From Apoda limacodes (Eukaryota > Arthropoda > Insecta > Lepidoptera > Limacodidae), in assembly GCA_946406115.1 (NCBI GenBank), contig OX291558.1:20886205-20950204 (forward strand): a DNA stretch of 64,000 bases. Reading direction: 5' to 3'. This document shows positions 57,903 to 64,000 of this stretch, one piece after another. The translations under genes were made by a program, and so were the position numbers. Positions within the stretch are counted from its first letter, which is position 1. Each line of letters starts with the position of its first letter. Below the pieces are notes generated by a model, which made no database searches, was not told where the DNA came from, and worked only from the letters and a program-made list of their open reading frames with translations.

Positions 57903-58494
57903 GTGAGTGTATTTATTTATTAACCATATATTTTTATCTATTTACTCGCAAATATGATAAAAAACATTGCGTTTAAGACGGGCGGTACGGCAATTACAAA
58001 CTCGAGTCATAAAACCTTCCTTCTAAATAGCCTCTCGTTAGAAATTTTCTCCTTACCACCCTTACGTCTTATTACCTACAATGTAATATTTTAATTGCCA
58101 ATTTTAATTTATTTTAATATATCTATTCGACAGACACACCTAAAAAAAATGCCTGACAACATTATACTTAGGTATAACCTTTTGCGTACAGCCACATTAA
58201 TCGGTTTGAATAACGAGGCTCATTAACCCTGTCGTCTGCTAGAGCTTGTGGTAAACTTTCAACACCATTGACGCCTTTACCTTATCTAATTTTACCTCGT
58301 TAAATTCAGATCGAGCGCGTTTCGAAGCTTTTCCATAGCATTTTATAGAAATGGGTTGCAATAAAGGAGGGCGAAAGTTGTCGAGAATGGAGTGAACTTT
58401 ATATAGATTAGGTTTTTTTTATAATGACAGTTAGTGTGATAACTTCACTATAAGCACGGCCTTAACATTTATTTCATTAATACAGTTGGCCGCC
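57903..58494. other. Intron-like spacer
   Basis: Would be the first part of a 1,535-bp intron. Nothing else recognised. Confidence 0.3.
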
Positions 58495-58800
58495 AAAGGT
58501 GTCGGTGGTGGTCTAGGGGTTTCGATTTCACTTTGCGTTCTGAGTGGCGGAGGTTCGAGCCTGGCGTGTACCCATGTGTCTTTTTCTTGATTTCTCAAGT
58601 ACATTCATTATTCACACCACTGGCTTTTCGGTTAAGGAAAACATCGTAAGGAAACCTGCAACGTCAAAAAAAAAGGGCACGCGTGTGTTTTATAACTGAA
58701 ATCACCCTCGGTGAGGGTAGGCCGTGCCCCAACAGTGACGTCCCCGTATGAGGCTGATAAGGGATCGAAGCAAGAGAAAGCTTGGAGCATGGACTAGTCA
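58495..58800 (+). mobile_element. SINE family C, plus strand
   Basis: The head has an A-box-like 'tggtggtctaggggt' and a B-box-like 'ggaggttcgagcctgg'. The body matches the reverse complement of 2835-3170 ('attattcacaccactggct', 'aaggaaaacatc', 'aggaaacctgcaacgtcaaa'). The tail has 'cggtgagggtaggccgtgcc' and 'gtatgaggctgataaggga'. Probably uses RTE machinery (inferred from the tail). It sits inside the proposed intron. Confidence 0.65.
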
Positions 58801-58947
58801 AGAGCAGTACTTTTAGTCGCAGCATCATGACTGTCTAAACGTTGTCGGATGTTATTTAGATATCAAACGAGATGACTGACTATGATTAAAATAAAATCTT
58901 TAGGCTGCGCTTATCGGTAGCATCAGCTAGCAGAAGGCAAGTCCTAG

Positions 58948-58973
<26 letters not shown>
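58948..58973. repeat. (AT)13 microsatellite
   Basis: Thirteen AT dinucleotides. Confidence 0.9.
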
Positions 58974-58978
<5 letters not shown>

Positions 58979-59437
58979 GAATAAAAAGGGCAAGAGTATA
59001 TCCATGTTTCCGCACTTATCCTCACAATTGGGCCATTGTACGTAAGTAACCAGACCAAAACCAGTCGTTGGCTATTCATACCATTTAGCTCTGTCCAGAA
59101 ATCTAGGAGGTGTCTGATGCACCTCAGTGCCTCACTCAAGGTTCTTATCTAGAAGCTTTACCCACACTTTTGCAATGCAAGATCACGTGAGCTGGTGTCT
59201 CCTCAGCACCCACACAGCCTCTACATAGGGTACTGTCAGTGATACCGATGTTTATTTACCAATTAACATCGCTGCATTTTGGAACGGCCCACAGGTATTT
59301 TATTTTTCTGCCGAATGCGTCTTGGAGGGCAGCCTGGTAATTATTTTGGAACGTTTCAAATCTATTTTTCTTTCATACATATACATATATATATATACAT
59401 ACAAACAAGATGTTTAAAATAATTTTCTAATTTGCAG

Positions 59438-59530
59438 ATAAAATATTCTTCATCGAGCAATGGGAGAAGAAACGACTAAATATTTTGGTGTTTTCAAATT
59501 TCGTGCACTCGAATTCACAAACAGCCATAG
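59438..59530 (+). CDS. Candidate second exon
   Basis: 'aattttctaatttgcag' before 59438 is a strong acceptor and 'catag|gtaaat' at 59530/59531 a good donor; the exon is 93 bases. Joined in phase 0 to the first exon it gives IKYSSSSNGRRND and a stop (59477-59479), completing a 60-residue peptide with a GRR amidation/dibasic site. Alternatively ATG at 59460 starts MGEETTKYFGVFKFRALEFT and 4 more codons, open to the donor, with exon 1 as leader. No third exon is convincing downstream, so a longer gene would need distant exons. Neither protein is recognised. Confidence 0.35.
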
Positions 59531-59568
59531 GTAAATTTTTAAAAACCTTCCTTTGTCATATCATATAA

Positions 59569-59803
59569 TAGCTTTTGCCCCCGGTTCTTCCCGTGCTAAA
59601 CGCGATTATTCGCGAAGGATTTCTAGGAACTCCTTGATTATAGTTAGTTTGAATGAATAGCTTAAGCTATAGGAAAAAACCTGTGGAACTTTTAAATTTT
59701 TCGTGATAGGATAATTTGTAGTTGTAAAAGTCTAAATTTGAAGTCATTCTAAATTTAGGCACTAACATTACTCACAAACTTTCGTATGTTTATATTAGGA
59801 AGC
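59569..59803 (-). mobile_element. Helitron-like element, group A, minus strand
   Basis: On the minus strand it begins 'cctaatataaacatacgaaa' with 'gtttgtgagtaatg' and ends 'cacgggaagaaccgggggca' with the final CTAG mutated. Confidence 0.45.
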
Positions 59804-61740
59804 TTACAAGTATAACCTAAATAGTACTAGTATGAGATTCCTCAAAAGTCACGTAAGATCTGTGTCATTTTGTAAAATTTTATTTTGAAATTTACCAACA
59901 TTTTTTGTGAAATTACTCGGAGTAACTTAATGGGCGTTTTGCTGTGACACAATTTGCAAAAATTAACGTAAGGTTACAAATTAATAAGGTGTTCGACCTA
60001 ACTTTGCCATAACAACAAACTTAGAATGGTTGCAGTGAAGTGTGGTATTACCGTTAAGGGGCGGTTTAACGACCGAAGCATGCGACACGCAAACTGTTAT
60101 TTAAATTAATATTGGCAACAATTTTGCCTTACTAATGACATTAAATAATGTAGTGCATTCATGTTTTATTTTTGCTCGCTCAGTCGGGGGACTATGTACG
60201 TGCGACCTTTTGCAAATTTAGGCTTTATGAACATTATTTAATTTCATAATATTCGTCCACGGTGGATATATTTTTAGCCTCTTTTGAAAAAAGATATTGA
60301 AACATTAATGTTATATAACTTGAACATGTTTTATAGAAATACATATTATAATGTCTCAAAATCGTGTAAATATTGTATAAGGTGTAAATACCTTTTTTTT
60401 GTTTCGACTGACTTTGACAAGTCATTGTCATGGGAGGACTATTGTCAGCTAGCGACGTCTTCGAGAAGCGAGGTATTTTGTAGGTACCCTAAAATGGTCT
60501 TAACAATTTAGCATGTTCGAACTATCGGTATTCCTACACACAACACTGACTACGTCATGAGACTAGTGTCCGATGATTTGAGGACGTTTACCGATGACAG
60601 GATTTCAAGTTGTTGACAGTCTGTCACTATCCTTACAATTGAACTTCTCGTTCTATATTAGATTAATATTATCGATCGGTGGAAAGGACTTGCGACTGGT
60701 GTAATTCAATCCATAAATGAGAAAAAAAAAAAGATGGCTTTTGTCATAAAAAACGTCGTCCTCGTAAGGTACGTCTTGATCCTTGCTAAGTTATAAATAA
60801 ATACAAACGTTAGGCAAACAATCAAAGCTCCCAACAACAGTTTTATGTAACAAGCATGTGGTAAAATGTTTAATTACAAATATTTTTCCAAATAAATCCA
60901 GTTTCAGTTAAAACACAATAGAGAGAAAATGTACTGTAAATGACAAGCTATTTTTCACTGTCATAAAGGGTGGACCTGCGTGGACCTGGGTGGACCGATT
61001 TCGGGCTTAAGCTGTCATTTATCAAAAACACAAAGCGATGGACAATTGTTCGCTTAAAATTCAATACATTTATCACAAGTAGATATAGCAAACATACTTT
61101 GCTAAGCCGCTTAAATTATAAAAAAAAATGATAAATTTAATTACAACTAAACAAAAGGTTTATAAATAAAATAGAATTTAAATGTTAGACACTTTATAAC
61201 TTATGTGTTTAAAAGGTTGTTCAAACGTTTTTAATATTTAAGTATTCCGTACTAAAATTAAAGAAAATATATAAAAAAAGTTTGTTTTTTACTTTTTCAA
61301 GTTATTCATGCTTGCGCTCAACGGAATTAAAATTTGGCCTAACAAAGTAAGAGAATGTTAAATTCAAATTCAAATATAAATAGTGGACACTGAAGGATTT
61401 CAAAGTGAACTGCTGGATGTAGATAAAGATTTAAAATTTGATGTAATAAATTAAAATTTGGCATGTCCATAATAAGTGGTGCCCAGAATTTACGTATGAA
61501 GGGTAGAATAATATTAGGGGTTTTATTACTTTAATTTAAGTTTTTGTTACTTAATTAGACCAAATTTCAGCTACGTTGTACGCAGTCATGAAAAACATAA
61601 AGGAGTAAAAAACAAACTTTAAAATTTATCTATTAATGATATAAGCGCGCTTTGAGGAAACGGCCATTTCAAAACAATTACAGTCCAAACGCAAAAAGCA
61701 AACTTTTTTTAGTAATTTACGGACATGAAGCACACAATGC
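59804..61740. other. No gene seen
   Basis: AT-rich. A small tandem run of 'tggacctg(c/g)g' at about 60971-60996. Open frames of up to 75 codons without motifs. Confidence 0.4.
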
Positions 61741-61795
61741 TTAGGTAAGTCCTAAATAAATGATAAGTCTAGACCGTGACCTGTTTGAACATGTA
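61741..61795. repeat. Short repeat family D, copy 4
   Basis: 'aagtcctaaataaatgataa' and 'gtctagaccgtgacctg' match the other family D copies. Confidence 0.4.
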
Positions 61796-62125
61796 AATAA
61801 AAACCGGCTGAGAGTTAAAATAACAATGTTAACTCTTGTTTGTACTAAGGTCAAGGTTGTTTTATGAATTAATTAAACCATTTACTCACCACGTTTCCCC
61901 ATACAAACGTATTCTCCGGTTTCCTCCCTGAATTTTGGCATTAGAGCTGTTATTTTTTAATGTATAGGTGGCGTTGTAGTCGGTGTGTCAATGATCTTCT
62001 CTTAAACGGCAAAGATTGATTGTATGATAATAATTTCAACATTCGCTGCATTGAATGCAACTCCATTATTATCATATCCCACAAATTTAATCATTGTGAA
62101 ATTTGTGGCTCGGAAACGACACATA
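61796..62125. other. No gene seen
   Basis: Spacer. Around 61885-62000 ('ttaccccatacaaacg'-type text, 'ggtggcgttgtagtcgg') may be the inverted end of the duplicated unit that follows, but I cannot establish this. Confidence 0.3.
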
Positions 62126-62700
62126 ACATAGAATGTAAGAAATAAGTGCTAGCAATTCATTACTTTTAAGGTGAATTAATTCTTATTAAATTTGGTTGAA
62201 GAAAGTGGATAATACAATTCCCCATTTGGATTATAATGACTACGTAAACCAGCCCGAGGCGCAGTTGTCCCTATCGCACATCCGTATCTTCCGGGTCCTA
62301 GAGCGACAGCTAATATTTTTGAAATACCTATTTCTGCATTCGCTTGGTTGTGATAATAGCTCTTAAATGCCTTATGCGAACTCGGCTTTTTTTAATTTGG
62401 ATGAGATTTGGACGAAGAAAGTGGAGAATACAATTACATAGAACGTAAGAAATAAGTGTTAGCAATTCATTACCTTTAAGGTGAATTAATTCTTATAAAA
62501 TTTGGTTGAAATTTGGATGAAGAAAGTGGAGAATACGATTCCCCAATTTAGACTATAATGACTACGTAAACCGGTCCGAGGCACAGTTGTCCCTATCGCA
62601 CATCCGTATCTTGGACCGGGTCCTAGAGCGACAGCTAATGTTTTTCAAATACCTATTTCTGCATTCGCTTGGCAGTGATATTACCTCTTAAGAACCCTAT
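62126..62700 (+). repeat. Diverged direct tandem duplication, ~310-bp unit, two copies
   Basis: 'acatagaa(t/c)gtaagaaata' at 62126 and 62436 starts two copies that share 'gacgtaaacc'-like blocks, 'cagttgtccctatcgcacat' and 'ccgtatctt', 'gagcgacagctaat', and 'tttctgcattcgcttgg' in order. Roughly 90% identical. Non-coding; possibly a mobile element that inserted twice or a local duplication. Confidence 0.7.
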
Positions 62701-62984
62701 ACGCACGACTCACCATCACCTTTTTTTAGAATGTTTTACCAATTTCCTTTTCATTTTCATTAAAGTTAATTTAAATATTGTATGAGTATCAATATAAATG
62801 ATAGATTGATTAATTAGATATTGATGTTTTTCATTTGATAGAAGTACCTACATATTTCGTAAAAGAGGTATTGACTTAGTACCGTATTTAAAAAATATTT
62901 AGCAGAAAAGCTTTCAAACGCTAATTACGATATTTTAACATATACAAATTCACTTCAGTTACTCCTAATTACTGCCAACTTAGA

Positions 62985-63011
62985 CAAAAAACCGGCCAAG
63001 TGCGTGTCGGG
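62985..63011 (+). mobile_element. Repeat E, left piece (split by hAT-like MITE)
   Basis: 'aaaaaaccggccaagtgcgt' and 'gtcggg' are the 5' end of repeat E; it resumes at 63692 with 'ttgtcgagccacgccgcgca'. Confidence 0.6.
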
Positions 63012-63691
63012 CAGCGTTGCCAAACGTCCTGATTTTTGCGGGACATCCCGATTTTTAAATCAAAATTAAATCTTGCGCGGGACAGGTTCAATCCCGCTTT
63101 TCGGGAATAACTCGACCGTGCGTGCAGCGTATACTCAGAAAGCGCGGGCGGGTGGCACAGACAATTGTGGACTGGCGACTAGAAATAAATGCTCCGTAAA
63201 TTTAATGAAAGCAGAATTATCATCACCATGCTATCCTGTAAAGAGTTCTTTATCTTTATGAAAGAGAAAAAGGATACATTAAAAGAAGTTAAATCTTCAC
63301 AGAAATACCATGTAGAAGTAATTCTTATGAATTATTCTCTTATTGTAAGTTGCAATTTGCCATATTTTTCTAATGAATAAAACTTTTTTGATTTTTATTT
63401 CTGTTTTTTTTATTCAGAAGACGAATAAGACTTAACTATTTAACGATAGGGTAAATCTGATTTAAAATATCATTTTTTTATTAAAATACATTTTCTATGG
63501 ATATTTTTACTAGGTACCTATCTTTTGTCACGTTAACGTAATTTGAACTCAAATAGAAAGATAAATGTTTAAAAACTTTTCATTATATACGTTTTTTTAA
63601 CTATGTCCCGCTTTCGACGACAAAATGCCGCTCTTTCCACTCAAAAAGTTCCTAAATGCCGACTTGGCAAAAAAAAAATCTGGCAAGGCTG
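63012..63691. mobile_element. hAT-like non-autonomous transposon (MITE), 680 bp
   Basis: The ends are cagcgttgcca (63012-63022) and tggcaaggctg (63681-63691), 11-bp terminal inverted repeats with one mismatch, of the CAGNGTTGCCA type seen in hAT elements. The flanks gtgtcggg (63004-63011) and ttgtcgag (63692-63699) are an imperfect 8-bp target-site duplication (6/8), the size hAT transposases make. Just inside both ends are 'gattttt'/'aaaaatc' runs. Two overlapping frames (63073-63261 and 63189-63380) show no transposase motif, so it would depend on a transposase made elsewhere. Confidence 0.65.
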
Positions 63692-63750
63692 TTGTCGAGC
63701 CACGCCGCGCAGTTTATAGGCTTCCGTAGTGTGTGCGTGTTACAAGTACC
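63692..63750 (+). mobile_element. Repeat E, right piece
   Basis: 'ccacgccgcgcagtttatag' and 'gcttccgtagt' continue repeat E after the hAT-like insertion; the rest of the element is lost. Confidence 0.5.
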
Positions 63751-63894
63751 TAAATTATATAAGTTTGTAACACAACTATTCCTCGTTAACTTATAAGGCT
63801 TGCTTACCTGCTACAGATTTCCTTTTATCTTCGTTATACTGCTGCCATATTTGTTTTTAAACATGAAGGGAAACGAAATTACTACCTGTTTATA
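63751..63894. other. Spacer
   Basis: No feature recognised. Confidence 0.3.
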
Positions 63895-63957
63895 GATTGG
63901 ACTTGGAAAGAGTGGCTAAAGCCTTTTTAGAGCCAACAATGACTTCGGTGCTGTTGT
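63895..63957 (+). CDS. Candidate exon near the window edge
   Basis: 'ctacctgtttatag' could be an acceptor before 63895, and 'gctgtt|gtaagt' at about 63953 is a strong donor. Between them one frame is open (LDLERVAKAFLEPTMTSVLL). The sequence is too short to assign a family, and its link to the 57.7-59.5 kb exons is unknown. Confidence 0.25.
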
Positions 63958-64000
63958 AAGTACATTCATCTGAGGAGTAGATGAAATATTACATTATGAT

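Noticed and set aside
1..64000. Telomeric TTAGG arrays, rRNA genes or histone-type clusters
   Set aside because: None seen on either strand.

Overview
The window looks like intergenic or intronic DNA from an insect, most likely a moth or butterfly (Lepidoptera). It is AT-rich and has no bacterial-style gene spacing. It is packed with transposon debris: CR1/Jockey-type non-LTR retrotransposons, several tRNA-derived SINE families, Helitron-like elements ending in CTAG|T, a hAT-like MITE, and a repeat starting with 'accggccaagtgcgagtcgg' that I know from lepidopteran genomes (from memory, not checked). I see no rRNA, functional tRNA, CRISPR array or complete host protein gene. The only long open frames are reverse transcriptase.

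Layout. 1-2.2 kb: fragments of a decayed Jockey-like reverse transcriptase. 2.6-16.4 kb: mixed SINEs, Helitron-like elements, an unclassified GC-rich repeat (4.1-5.0 kb), a ~100-bp minisatellite (7.5-8.05 kb), two decayed CR1 copies (9.1 and 13.7 kb), a GC-rich poly-A retroposon (10.6-11.1 kb) and a palindromic MITE (14.7 kb). 16.438-32.089 kb: a near-perfect direct tandem duplication with a 7,826-bp unit. Its right half is a degenerate ~400-bp tandem array that continues to 34.02 kb beyond the second copy. Every array unit is studded with CCGCCATTTTG/CCGCCATCTTG and ATGGCGGC, the core recognised by YY1 and its fly homologue Pho. 35.0-37.6 kb: an old plus-strand non-LTR element split by a young minus-strand CR1 copy with an intact 541-codon frame. 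38-40 kb: Helitron-like copies and a fold-back element whose arms look like exon plus splice donor. 42.4-44.2 kb: short protein-like stretches that may be decayed coding DNA. 46-51 kb: SINEs. 53.8-54.3 kb: a repeat with a G-tract. 55.4-56.65 kb: a second young CR1 copy, almost identical to the first.

57.7-59.5 kb is the best candidate for host transcription: a TATA box, a first exon ending in GT-GAGT and a second exon with good splice sites. Depending on the transcription start, the pair encodes either a 60-residue secreted peptide ending in an NGRR amidation/cleavage-like site, or a 5' UTR exon followed by the first 24 codons of an unidentified protein. The right end holds a diverged 310-bp tandem duplication and a 680-bp hAT-like MITE with an 8-bp target-site duplication, nested in an older repeat.

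There is no pathway to reconstruct. The story is mobile-element turnover: one CR1 family visible at several ages, nested insertions, and a motif-dense satellite-like array recently enlarged by segmental duplication (or by an assembly error that mimics one). All identities and counts were judged by eye.
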